The notes under the pieces were generated by a model, which saw nothing but the letters and a program-made list of their open reading frames with translations, searched no databases and was not told where the DNA came from. A program made the translations under genes and the position numbers. From NCBI RefSeq assembly GCF_022758885.1, contig NZ_JALEBH010000002.1, forward strand, positions 124,001-188,000: DNA of 64,000 bases, written 5' to 3'. How positions within the stretch are numbered: position 1 is the stretch's first letter; the number at the start of each line of letters is the position of its first letter. This DNA is from Sphingobium sp. BYY-5. Lineage in GTDB: Bacteria; Pseudomonadota; Alphaproteobacteria; Sphingomonadales; Sphingomonadaceae. Shown here one piece after another: positions 16,193 through 24,219 of this stretch.

Positions 16193-17539
16193 TTAGAAGA
16201 TGCTGCTTGCGACAAGCACCAGCAGCAGCCCGACGATGGCGACCACGGTTTCCATGATCGACCATGTCTTGAACGTGCCGGGCATGTCAGTGCCCAGATA
16301 GCTCTTCACCAGCCAGAAACCGGGATCATTGACGTGCGAGAAGAAGAGCGATCCCGCGCCGATCGCCAGCACCATCCATTCCGGCTCCACGCCCGATGCG
16401 GCGACCAGTCCCTGCATCACACCCGCCGTGGTGATCGTCGCCACGGTCGCGGAACCCGTTGCCAGGCGGATGCAGACTGACACGCCCCAGGCCAGCAGGA
16501 TCGGGGAGACCGCGCCGCCCTCGGCCAGGCGAACGAGCATGTCGGACAGGCCCGCCGTGACCAGAACCTGTTTGAGCGCACCGCCGGCCCCGATCGCCAA
16601 TATGATCCCGCCGGCCGGCGTCATCGCTTCGGTCCAGATCGCGTTCTGGATGGTGCGATCGGTGATGCGGCGACCAAACAGCAGTGGCAATGCGACCAGA
16701 ACGGCAACCAGCAGCGCCACGACGGGATCGCTGACCCAGGCGAGCCAATGGAAATGCGCGGCGACGGTCGGCGGCAGCAGAGCCACGGCCTGTCCCGCGG
16801 CGATCAGCACCACCGGCAGCAGCACGGCGGTCAGCGCACGACCGACCGAAGGCGTGGCGACATCCACTTTGACCGGATCGAGCAGCGGGGGGTTGAGCTT
16901 GACGCCGGGGGCCGTGAAGCGCGCCAGCAGGGGGCCTGCGATGATCGCGGTGGGGATGCCGACGATCAGGCCGTAGACGAGCGTCAGGCCCAGATTGGCG
17001 CCCAGCGCATTGACCGCCAGCAGCGGGCCGGGATGTGGTGGCACCAGGGCGTGGACGACCGACAGGCCGGACAGCGCGGGCAGCATCAGGCGCAGCTTGG
17101 CGGTGTCGCCATTCTGGCCGCTGGGAAGGGCCGCCGCCGCCGATGCGACGATCGGCAACAGCAGCACCAGGCCGGTTTCGAAGAAGAGCGGCAGGCCGAT
17201 GACGATTGCGGTGAAGAGACTGGCCCAGGGCGCGCCGCGCACGCCCGACAGGCGGAGCGCCGCGCGGGCCATGCCGCCTGCGCCGTCGGACAGTTGCAGC
17301 ATCGCGCCCAACCCCAGGCCGAGCGCGACGACCAGTCCGGTTCCGCCCAATATGGCGCCGGCGCCCTTTTCTACCGCCTTGGCGGTCTCCTCCATCGGCA
17401 GACCGGCGAGCAGGCCGACGGTGAAGGCGCCGCAGAGCAGGCCCACAAAGGGATGGAGCCGCCCGCGGATGATGAGGGTGATGGAAAGGGCGATGCCAAG
17501 GACAGCCGAGAGGACCAGCCGATAGTCCGCCGGCGTCAT
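16193..17539 (-). CDS. gntP: GntP-family gluconate:H+ symporter
   Basis: About 448 residues from ATG 17539 (MTPADYRLVLSAVLG), the normal GntP length; the frame is open from GTG 17638. Twelve or more hydrophobic segments and family marks GLPLFFETGLVLLLPI, HALVPPHPGPL, RLATGSATVATITTAG and FFSHVNDPGFWLVK. It imports gluconate or a related aldonate across the inner membrane with protons and pairs functionally with gntK. The ATG overlaps by four bases (ATGA) the stop of a short upstream frame at 17536-17616 that has the better ribosome site, so translation may be coupled. Confidence 0.92.
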   Translation of the reverse strand: MTPADYRLVLSAVLGIALSITLIIRGRLHPFVGLLCGAFTVGLLAGLPMEETAKAVEKGAGAILGGTGLVVALGLGLGAMLQLSDGAGGMARAALRLSGVRGAPWASLFTAIVIGLPLFFETGLVLLLPIVASAAAALPSGQNGDTAKLRLMLPALSGLSVVHALVPPHPGPLLAVNALGANLGLTLVYGLIVGIPTAIIAGPLLARFTAPGVKLNPPLLDPVKVDVATPSVGRALTAVLLPVVLIAAGQAVALLPPTVAAHFHWLAWVSDPVVALLVAVLVALPLLFGRRITDRTIQNAIWTEAMTPAGGIILAIGAGGALKQVLVTAGLSDMLVRLAEGGAVSPILLAWGVSVCIRLATGSATVATITTAGVMQGLVAASGVEPEWMVLAIGAGSLFFSHVNDPGFWLVKSYLGTDMPGTFKTWSIMETVVAIVGLLLVLVASSIF

Positions 17540-17616
17540 CGGGCGCTTGTCCCGCGCAAAATAGGCTTGACTGATACGAGGCCGAACGAAGCCGATCGAC
17601 GAAATGGTAACGTCAT
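17536..17616 (-). CDS. Possible leader peptide coupled to gntP
   Basis: ATG 17616 follows a purine-rich GGGGGAGAGG and opens a 26-codon frame (MTLPFRRSASFG...) whose TGA overlaps the gntP ATG as ATGA. It is too short to judge by composition; the strong ribosome site and exact stop-start overlap are the only support. Confidence 0.3.
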   Translation of the reverse strand: MTLPFRRSASFGLVSVKPILRGTSAR

Positions 17617-17671
17617 CCTCTCCCCCTTTCTTATTCACGCAAATCCGGCGATTCGAGTGATCGAACCTTAA

Positions 17672-17688
17672 AATCTGTTAGACAGATT
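17672..17688. promoter_or_regulatory. FadR-type operator candidate 1 upstream of gntP
   Basis: AATCTGTTAGACAGATT is a perfect 7-3-7 inverted repeat with the GT-N3-AC core typical of FadR-subfamily GntR regulators. It lies 133 bp upstream of ATG 17539 and 56 bp upstream of the leader frame start. The gene at 15308-15985 is the obvious candidate regulator. Confidence 0.55.
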
Positions 17689-17746
17689 ATAGGCAGAATT
17701 TCGGGTTAAACTACAATATTTCGCTCATATGTCGAATTTTCCCTTG

Positions 17747-17763
17747 AATCTGTCTGACTGATT
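17747..17763. promoter_or_regulatory. FadR-type operator candidate 2
   Basis: AATCTGTCTGACTGATT has the same length, left arm and GT-N3-AC core as the repeat at 17672-17688, with one mismatch in the right arm. The two are 75 bp apart (about seven helical turns), compatible with cooperative binding or one site for each divergent promoter. Confidence 0.45.
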
Positions 17764-17769
17764 CTCCTA

Positions 17770-17785
17770 TCGTTAGCGCTAACGA
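17770..17785. promoter_or_regulatory. LacI-family-type operator palindrome
   Basis: TCGTTAGCGCTAACGA is a perfect 16-bp palindrome with the central CG and TTAGCGCTAA core characteristic of LacI-family operators. It lies 67 bp upstream of the LuxR-type gene start at 17852. No LacI-family gene is visible in the window. Confidence 0.55.
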
Positions 17786-17851
17786 ATCCCGAAGCGTAGC
17801 GAAGCCATCGCGATTGACGCTTTCATGCTGGATCGAATGGGGAGAGGACGG

Positions 17852-18133
17852 ATGCACGTCGCGACGGATCTGCACGATATTCTCGATTATCAGGATCATA
17901 GGCTGTCGGAACAACCTCGATTGACGCCGACCCAGATGAAGGTGTTGCGCTGCGTCCATTCCGGACTGCTCAACAAGCAGATTGCCTATGAACTGGGCAT
18001 GGCCGAAGCTACGGTGAAGGTTCATATGACCGCCCTGATGCGCAAGCTGAACGTTCGCAACCGCACCCAGGCCGCCATCGTCGCTCGCAATCTGGACTGG
18101 GTGCGTCCCGCGCTCGGGCGGGTAGTGGACTGA
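17852..18133 (+). CDS. Stand-alone LuxR-type helix-turn-helix protein
   Basis: About 93 residues from ATG 17852 (MHVATDLHDILDYQD), five bases after GGAGAGG; the frame is open from 17825. The C-terminal two thirds is a LuxR/NarL HTH: LTPTQMKVLRCVHSGLLNKQIAYELGMAEATVKVHMTALMRKLNVRNRTQA. There is no receiver or autoinducer domain. Followed after 36 bp by the oxidoreductase gene, probably in one operon. It could be the regulator of this island, perhaps of the ACTTRCGACA boxes, but that is a guess. Confidence 0.85.
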   Translation: MHVATDLHDILDYQDHRLSEQPRLTPTQMKVLRCVHSGLLNKQIAYELGMAEATVKVHMTALMRKLNVRNRTQAAIVARNLDWVRPALGRVVD

Positions 18134-18169
18134 AACGGTACTTCAGGCATTATAGCAAGGGAGGTTCGC

Positions 18170-19273
18170 ATGGCGATCGGTTCCCGTCGTGAAATATTGG
18201 GTGGGCTGGGCGCTGGAATAATGCTGGCCGGTGCAGGCGCATGTGCGTCCGCCACGTCGTCTCGGAAGATCGGTTACGCCATCGTTGGCCTGGGCTCTTA
18301 TGCCACGCGACAGATCATGCCCAATTTCGCCGGGTGCGATCATGCCCGGCTGGTCGCGCTGGTCAGCGGCACGCCGGCCAAGCTCGATCAATATGGCGCG
18401 CAATATGGCATCCCGGCGACTCATCGCTACAGCTATGCCGACTATGACCGCATTCGGGATAACCCGGACATCGATGCGGTCTATGTCGTGCTGCCCAACG
18501 CTATGCACGCCGAATATAGCATCCGCGCCGCCCAGGCCGGCAAGCATGTGATGTGCGAGAAGCCGATGGCGACGTCGGTTGCGGAATGCGAGGCGATGAT
18601 CGCCGCCTGCCGGAAGGCGGGGACCAAGCTGATGATCGGCTATCGATCACGCTTCGAACCCTATAACCGATTGGCTATCGAACTGGCGCGCGGCAGCCAT
18701 GTCGGGCCGACGCGGTTCATCACGGCGGAACATGGCTTTTCGATCCAACCGAACCAGTGGCGCCTGGATCGACCGCTGTCCGGCGGCGGATCGATGATGG
18801 ACATTGGCATCTACAGCCTGAACGCCGCCCGCTATCTGACGGGGGAGGAGCCGGTCGAGGTCAGTGCGATCGAATCCACCGACCATAGCGATCCGCGCTT
18901 CCGTACGGTGGAGGACAGGGTCAGTTTCGTGCTGCGCTTCCCGTCCGGCATCGTCGCCAACTGCATTTCCAGCTATAGTTCGGGGCATAATGGCTATCGC
19001 GTCATCGGCACTGAGGGCTGGATCGATATGGAGCCGGCCACGCCCTATGCCGGCCAGGCGATGACGATCCGCAAGGATGGCGTCACGGCACCGCGCACAT
19101 TGGCCGCGCCGGCCAAGAACCAGTTCGCCGGTCAGCTCGATCATCTGGCGGAATCTATTCTCAACGGCGGCACGCCGATCGTTCCCGGCGAAGAAGGACT
19201 GGCGGACCTGCGCGTGATCGAGGCGATCTACCGATCGGCGGCCGAGCGGGTGAAGATCAGGCTTGGTGCCTGA
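18170..19273 (+). CDS. Tat-exported Gfo/Idh/MocA oxidoreductase, glucose-fructose oxidoreductase-like
   Basis: A 367-residue protein with a good ribosome site (AGGGAGG). The N-terminus MAIGSRREILGGLGAG is a twin-arginine signal, so the protein would be exported with bound NADP, as is Zymomonas GFOR. The dinucleotide fold (GYAIVGLGSYATRQIMP) is followed by the family motif GKHVMCEKPMAT and a C-terminal sheet domain with SGGGSMMDIGIYSLNAARYL. GFOR makes glucono-lactone and sorbitol from glucose and fructose. Next to gluconate genes, production of a sugar lactone in the periplasm is plausible but not shown. Confidence 0.85.
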   Translation: MAIGSRREILGGLGAGIMLAGAGACASATSSRKIGYAIVGLGSYATRQIMPNFAGCDHARLVALVSGTPAKLDQYGAQYGIPATHRYSYADYDRIRDNPDIDAVYVVLPNAMHAEYSIRAAQAGKHVMCEKPMATSVAECEAMIAACRKAGTKLMIGYRSRFEPYNRLAIELARGSHVGPTRFITAEHGFSIQPNQWRLDRPLSGGGSMMDIGIYSLNAARYLTGEEPVEVSAIESTDHSDPRFRTVEDRVSFVLRFPSGIVANCISSYSSGHNGYRVIGTEGWIDMEPATPYAGQAMTIRKDGVTAPRTLAAPAKNQFAGQLDHLAESILNGGTPIVPGEEGLADLRVIEAIYRSAAERVKIRLGA

Positions 19274-19283
19274 AGCGGCGCTG

Positions 19284-19299
19284 GCCGGGGGCTTCCGGC
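19284..19299. terminator. Short hairpin between convergent genes
   Basis: GCCGG and CCGGC form a 5-bp stem with a 6-nt loop between the oxidoreductase gene and the convergent monooxygenase gene. It is followed on the plus strand by CTTCCTTACC. Weak. Confidence 0.35.
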
Positions 19300-19303
19300 T
19301 TCC

Positions 19304-20662
19304 TTACCCTGTCGCCTCACGCTTCTTCCCGACAAAACGGTTCGTCGGACGCGGCAGGCCCAGATTTTCACGGAGCGTCCGTCCCTCATAGGAGGTTCGG
19401 AACAGGCCGCGTCGTTGCAGTTCCGGCACGACCTGATCGACGAACCGATCAACCGAACCATGCAGGTCGGGGAACATGATATTGAAACCGTCCGCCGCGC
19501 CGGCGCGGAACCAATGTTCGAAATCGTCGGCGATATCCTGTGCGCTGCCGAACAGGATGCGATGACCCCCGGCAACCATCTTGCGTAGCAACTGGCGGAC
19601 GGTCGGCTTTTCCCGGTGGATGAGGTCGATCACCAGCTGCTGTCGGCTCTTGTGCGTATTGGTGACGGGAATGGCGGCCGGCAGCAGCACCGGTTCGTCC
19701 AGCGGCAACTTCCAGAGGTCCACCCCGAGATTGACGAAGCGGGATATCCCCTTGAGCGCCGAGACCGGATCAAGGAGATCCTGGAGCGCTTCATAGCGGG
19801 CGCGGGCGTCATCCGCGTCCTTGCCGACATAGACGGATACGCCCGGCAGGATGCGTATGTCGGCGCGCTTGCGACCATATTTGGCGAGACGGGCGGTGAT
19901 ATCGACGTTGAAACCCAGCGCTTCATCGATCGTCTGCGCTGCGGTGAAGATCAGTTCCGCCGTGCGTGCCGCCAGTTCGCGCCCGTCGTTTGAGGAACCG
20001 GCCTGCGCGATGACGGGATAGCCCTGAACGGGGCGGGCCGCGTTGAGCGGTCCTTGCACGGCGAAATGCCGGCCCTTGTGGTTCAGAAGGTGCAACTTGT
20101 CGGGATCTGACCAGATACCGCTATTCTTGTCTTGTATGAAGGCATCGTCTTCCCAACTGTCCCAGAGGCCGGAGATGACGTCGAAAAATTCCTCGGCCCG
20201 TTCATAGCGCTGGGCGTGCAGCACATGATCCTCGCGATTGAAATTCTCGCCCCCGCCAAGCGACGTGACGAGGTTCCAGCCAGCCCGCCCCTCGCTCAAA
20301 TGATCCAGCGAGGCGAGGCGGCGCGCCAGCGTATAGGGTTCATTATAGGTGGTGTTGGCCGTGCTGATGAGCCCGATCTGGCGCGTCACCACCGCCAGTG
20401 CGGGCAGCAGCGTGAGCGGGTCCCACCGCATCCCCTGCGATGTGCGGGCGAGCGAGTCCGCGTCCAGATCGGGCACGGCAACGCTGTCGTTGAGGAAGAG
20501 GGCGTCGAACAGCCCTTCCTCCAGCTTTTGCGCGACCCGCGCATAGGGCGCGAAGCTGCGGGAGGCGTTCGCATCCACCTCCGGCAGCCGCCAGCTCGCA
20601 TTGTGCGAACCATGTCCCGACAGGAAGGCGCCGAGTTTGAGCGTGCCGGAGGGATGGGTCAT
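19304..20662 (-). CDS. FMNH2-dependent monooxygenase, NtaA/SnaA/DszA family
   Basis: About 452 residues from ATG 20662 (MTHPSGTLKLGAFLSG), preceded by GGAG; the frame is open from 20716. Luciferase-like TIM barrel with family blocks ARVAQKLEEGLFDALFLND, STANTTYNEPYTLARRLASLDHLSEGRAGWNLVTS, ERAEEFFDVISGLWDSWEDDA and PVIAQAGSSNDGRELAARTAE. Relatives desulfonate or oxidise organosulfur compounds or chelators using FMNH2 from a separate reductase, which is not seen here. It starts 13 bp after the TonB receptor stop, forming the end of a four-gene operon. Confidence 0.9.
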   Translation of the reverse strand: MTHPSGTLKLGAFLSGHGSHNASWRLPEVDANASRSFAPYARVAQKLEEGLFDALFLNDSVAVPDLDADSLARTSQGMRWDPLTLLPALAVVTRQIGLISTANTTYNEPYTLARRLASLDHLSEGRAGWNLVTSLGGGENFNREDHVLHAQRYERAEEFFDVISGLWDSWEDDAFIQDKNSGIWSDPDKLHLLNHKGRHFAVQGPLNAARPVQGYPVIAQAGSSNDGRELAARTAELIFTAAQTIDEALGFNVDITARLAKYGRKRADIRILPGVSVYVGKDADDARARYEALQDLLDPVSALKGISRFVNLGVDLWKLPLDEPVLLPAAIPVTNTHKSRQQLVIDLIHREKPTVRQLLRKMVAGGHRILFGSAQDIADDFEHWFRAGAADGFNIMFPDLHGSVDRFVDQVVPELQRRGLFRTSYEGRTLRENLGLPRPTNRFVGKKREATG

Positions 20663-20675
20663 GCCTGTTTCTCCA

Positions 20676-23186
20676 TCAGAAACTGAAAGACAGGCGGCCA
20701 TAATAATAGCCGCCATAGAAGCCGAAGGGGGACTGCGCGGGATAGGGGGGGAAGCCGTTGGTGTCCGGCAGCGTATTCTTGTCCGGATAGGTGTCGAAGA
20801 AATTGTTCGCGCCGATCGCGACGTTGATGTTCTTCGTCGCCTGGAAGGACAGGTCGATGTCGGCGATCCATTTCGCGCCGTAGAATTGGTCGGTCGCTGC
20901 CGTGGTGCCGAGGAAGGCGACCTTGCCGTAGCGGGTTTCGCGCAGGTTGAGTTTCAAATTGCCCAGGGTCAGATCCTGTCCCAGGATCAGCTTGGTACGC
21001 GGCAGATTGCGGTCGATATAGCCCTGCGCCTGCCGGTCGAACAGCGTCAGGTTGAGCGCGGCCAGTGCCTGCGGATTGTCGGCGACGCGGGTAATCTTCG
21101 TCTTGTTATAATTATAGCCGGCCGTCAGCCGCAGCGATTTGTCCGTCCCCAGCGGCTGGAGATAGTTCAGCACCGCTTCCACGCCGCGCGTGCGGGTGTC
21201 GATGGCGTTGGCGAAGTAGCGGACCGAATAATTGGGGTCGAAGCCGTTGGCGACCAGGATCGCGCTGACACCTGCCCCGGTCAGATAGCCGGTCTGGGCG
21301 ATGCGGTCGTCCAGCTTGATCTGATAGGCGTCGATCGACAGGTTGAGGCGGGTGCCGAGCTTGTAGGTAAAGCCCGCGGAAAGATTGAAGGATTTTTCAG
21401 GCGTCAGCGCTTTTGCGCCCAGCGCATCGCCGATCGCCGTGCCCGGCCGCACCGATTTGGCGGTGATGAATGTCTGTACGCCGTTGACGGTGGTATATTG
21501 GTTGGACGTCTGGGCAAATGCCGACTGGGCGAGGGCTGGCGCGCGGAAGCCATTGCTCACGGTGCCACGGAAGGCGAAATTATCGGTGAAGTCGAACCGG
21601 GTCGTGAACTTGCCGTTCACCGTGTCCCCCGCGCTATCGTCATAATGTTCGGCGCGGCCCGCCAACGCAACGAACCAGCGCGGGATCGGGTTGAGGCCGA
21701 TGTCGATATAGGCGGCATAGCTGTTGCGGCTGAGCTTCGCCGCATCTTCGGGCGTCAGGACGATCGCGCCTTGAGCGCCGATAGTGGCGTAGCGGCCGGC
21801 GAGCGGCGTGCCGGCAGGGTAACGGTAGAAACCATTGGCATAGGATTCCGGATCGCCGGCGATGGTCTGGAACCGTTCATAGCGATGTTCGGCGCCGAAG
21901 GAGATTTTGAGCGGTTCGGCAAGGCCGATGTCGATGCCCTTGGAAATATCGACATTATTGGTCCACTGCGCGAATTTCGCCGTGAATGTCCAGAATTCGG
22001 TCGGACTGGCATCGCCCAGCGAGGCGTTCAGGCTGTCGGTCGATCCGTTCCGAGTGCGGTTCTCGCCATAGGTGCTCGACAGATCCCAGGTCCAACCGCC
22101 ACTTTCCCCCTTGATGCCGGCCAGGACCTGAAAATCCTTCTCGTCCAGCGTGTAGTTGGGCGCGTAGCCGTCGGGGAAGATCGACAGCACCGCGTTGGTG
22201 GAGTTAGGACGGCGGAAATTCTGGCCGATGGTCGCCTCGCGCGTGGACCATGTGGAGGAGGAATAGAAGGTCGCCCCGGCGGACAACGGCACTTCCGCAT
22301 TATAGAGCAGGGTCAGCGCGCGCAGATCGGGAAGGCCGCCGGTAAACACCGTTTTGTCGCGATTTTCGCGCGGGTCCGGCTGGCCGTTGGCAAGCGGATA
22401 GTAGAAGGCGCCGGTCGCGGGAATGGCGCGCCGCGCGTGATTATTGTCCTTGGCGTTCGCCGCGATGTTGATGAAGCCGCCTTCGCCCAGCCTGAAACCG
22501 ATATTGCCCCCGGCTTCGACATTGCGGCCGTCCGATACGCCGCGATAGCTGTAACGCTGGCCGGCGTTGAGGCTGAGCGTGCCGCCCTGCGCAGCATCCT
22601 TCAGCACGATGTTGATGACGCCCGCGATCGCGTCGGACCCATATTGGGCGGCGGCGCCGTCGCGCAGCACTTCGATCCGCTTGATCGCCGCAGCGGGTAT
22701 CAGGTCGATGTCGACCGAGTTGGAACCCTGATCGACGCTGCCGGTGGACAGGTTGAGCAGCGAACTATTGTGACGCCGTTTGCCATTCACCAGCACCAGC
22801 ACATGCGATCCGCCAAGGCCGCGCAGGCCCGCCGGGCGCGCGACACTGTTCCAGGACGAACTGCTCACCGTCAGCGAATTGAAGCTGGGCAGCAGCACGC
22901 CCAGCGCGTCGCGCAGCGAACTGTTCGCGCCCAGCGTGGCAAGCTGGCTTTCATCGATGACGTCGATCGGCGCGGGGCTTTCGAAGACGGTGGTGGCGCG
23001 GCTGCGATTGCCGATGACCACGATGGTCGACTCCGCATCGGCTTCGGCCGGGGCGGGGCTGTTCTGGGCCTGCGCTGCATGGCCGATGCTGACCGCCGCA
23101 AGCATGGCCGATGACAGAAGGCTCCAGCGGAATGTCCCGGATAGCGAAATGCTGGATGTGCGACGGATGACCTTGTTGTTATGCAC
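20676..23186 (-). CDS. TonB-dependent receptor of the aldolase/monooxygenase operon
   Basis: An 836-residue receptor with a long signal region (MHNNKVIRRTSSISLSGTFR, cleavage near HAAQAQ). The plug contains IVVIGNRSRATTVFESPAPIDV, LRGLGGSHVLVLVNGKRRH, and LRDGAAAQYGSDAIAGVINIVL; barrel marks include VSNGFRAPALAQSAF and a terminal GRLSFSF. This plug type differs from the other two receptors in the window. Its ligand is unknown; coupling to a sulfur-type monooxygenase suggests an organic sulfur or similar small ligand (inference). Confidence 0.95.
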   Translation of the reverse strand: MHNNKVIRRTSSISLSGTFRWSLLSSAMLAAVSIGHAAQAQNSPAPAEADAESTIVVIGNRSRATTVFESPAPIDVIDESQLATLGANSSLRDALGVLLPSFNSLTVSSSSWNSVARPAGLRGLGGSHVLVLVNGKRRHNSSLLNLSTGSVDQGSNSVDIDLIPAAAIKRIEVLRDGAAAQYGSDAIAGVINIVLKDAAQGGTLSLNAGQRYSYRGVSDGRNVEAGGNIGFRLGEGGFINIAANAKDNNHARRAIPATGAFYYPLANGQPDPRENRDKTVFTGGLPDLRALTLLYNAEVPLSAGATFYSSSTWSTREATIGQNFRRPNSTNAVLSIFPDGYAPNYTLDEKDFQVLAGIKGESGGWTWDLSSTYGENRTRNGSTDSLNASLGDASPTEFWTFTAKFAQWTNNVDISKGIDIGLAEPLKISFGAEHRYERFQTIAGDPESYANGFYRYPAGTPLAGRYATIGAQGAIVLTPEDAAKLSRNSYAAYIDIGLNPIPRWFVALAGRAEHYDDSAGDTVNGKFTTRFDFTDNFAFRGTVSNGFRAPALAQSAFAQTSNQYTTVNGVQTFITAKSVRPGTAIGDALGAKALTPEKSFNLSAGFTYKLGTRLNLSIDAYQIKLDDRIAQTGYLTGAGVSAILVANGFDPNYSVRYFANAIDTRTRGVEAVLNYLQPLGTDKSLRLTAGYNYNKTKITRVADNPQALAALNLTLFDRQAQGYIDRNLPRTKLILGQDLTLGNLKLNLRETRYGKVAFLGTTAATDQFYGAKWIADIDLSFQATKNINVAIGANNFFDTYPDKNTLPDTNGFPPYPAQSPFGFYGGYYYGRLSFSF

Positions 23187-23238
23187 TGAAATTCCCCGAT
23201 TTTTGATTGTTATGATATTTGTTTCAGAGGGAGCCGAT

Positions 23239-24219
23239 TCAGATCAGCCCTTTGTCCCACAGGCGCGACAGGTCGTAGCGACCCTTCACCAGCCGAAATT
23301 TGAACAGATCGTCAGCGACCTGTTGCAGGTTGGTCATTGCCGTCCGATCCGGCGGCACGATCAGTCCGGGACGGCTCGCCTCCCGCGCCAGTCGCAGGAA
23401 CAGCGCGGCGGGTTGATTGCTGAGCTGTCCGGACCGGTCGGCCCAGCGATCAGGATTGCGGTATATCCATTGCCAGGTCGCCTGTTCGCGGCGCAGATAG
23501 TCCTGGATCGCTATGCGCTTGAGCGGATCGGCGAGCGCTGCGGGATGAGCGGATATGCAGAAATTGCCCGAATAAAGTCCCTTGACCGATCGGACCAGCC
23601 ATCGCCCGCCGAGCAGGCTTTCGGTCAGTAGGGCGGATATGCCGCTGGAAACCATGGCTTCCACATGCCCGCGGGTGAAGGCGGCATTGGCGTCGTTGAT
23701 GGGCAGGCCGATTGCCTTGACGTCGTTCAACGTCATGCCATGTGCTTCGAGCAGTTTGAGCAGATAATAATGATTATTGGTGTTGGGCGTATAGGCGATC
23801 GTCCGGCCCCGCAGATCATCGAACCGACGGGCGGACGACCCCTTCACCACCAGCACACCGCTATTATTGACGTCGCCTTGATGGGTTGCGATCAGTTTCA
23901 GCGATATTCCGGACTGGACGGCGAAGGCCGGCGGAATCTCGCTCATATAGGCATAATCGAGTTCGCCGGCGGCATAGGCGTTGAGCACGAGCGGCCCGCC
24001 GGGCAAGTCGATATAGCGGACCTTGTAGGGCGTATCCGCCTGACCGGCCTCCTCCATGAAATTGCCCGCCGTCGTCTTGTAGCGCCATATGTTCAGCGTG
24101 ACGTCAGAGAGTGCGCCGGCGCCTGGCGCGGCGCGGCAACCCGCAAGCGCCAGAGCGGTCAGGGCGCCCGCGCCGGCCAGCAGTCCGCGTCGCGAAAGGA
24201 ATGGGGTGGAGCGCATCAA
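23239..24219 (-). CDS. Lipoprotein substrate-binding protein, NitT/TauT/SsuA type
   Basis: A 326-residue protein with a Tat-like signal and lipobox (LSRRGLLAGAGALTALALAGC), so it is probably a lipid-anchored periplasmic protein. The body is a type 2 periplasmic binding fold like SsuA/TauA: GELDYAYMSEIPPAFAVQSG, LRGRTIAYTPNTNNHYYLLKLL, GLPINDANAAFTRGHVEAMV. No permease or ATPase gene accompanies it. Its start overlaps the aldolase stop (24216-24219), and the TonB receptor follows 52 bp downstream, so it may receive the ligand entering through that receptor. Confidence 0.85.
   Translation of the reverse strand: MMRSTPFLSRRGLLAGAGALTALALAGCRAAPGAGALSDVTLNIWRYKTTAGNFMEEAGQADTPYKVRYIDLPGGPLVLNAYAAGELDYAYMSEIPPAFAVQSGISLKLIATHQGDVNNSGVLVVKGSSARRFDDLRGRTIAYTPNTNNHYYLLKLLEAHGMTLNDVKAIGLPINDANAAFTRGHVEAMVSSGISALLTESLLGGRWLVRSVKGLYSGNFCISAHPAALADPLKRIAIQDYLRREQATWQWIYRNPDRWADRSGQLSNQPAALFLRLAREASRPGLIVPPDRTAMTNLQQVADDLFKFRLVKGRYDLSRLWDKGLI

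Noticed and set aside
17852..18133. Quorum-sensing LuxR regulator
   Set aside because: Only the HTH is present; no autoinducer-binding domain and no luxI-type gene nearby.
20601..23114. 837-codon plus-strand frame opposite the TonB receptor
   Set aside because: No signal, no recognisable fold and biased composition; the receptor on the minus strand has plug and barrel motifs from end to end.
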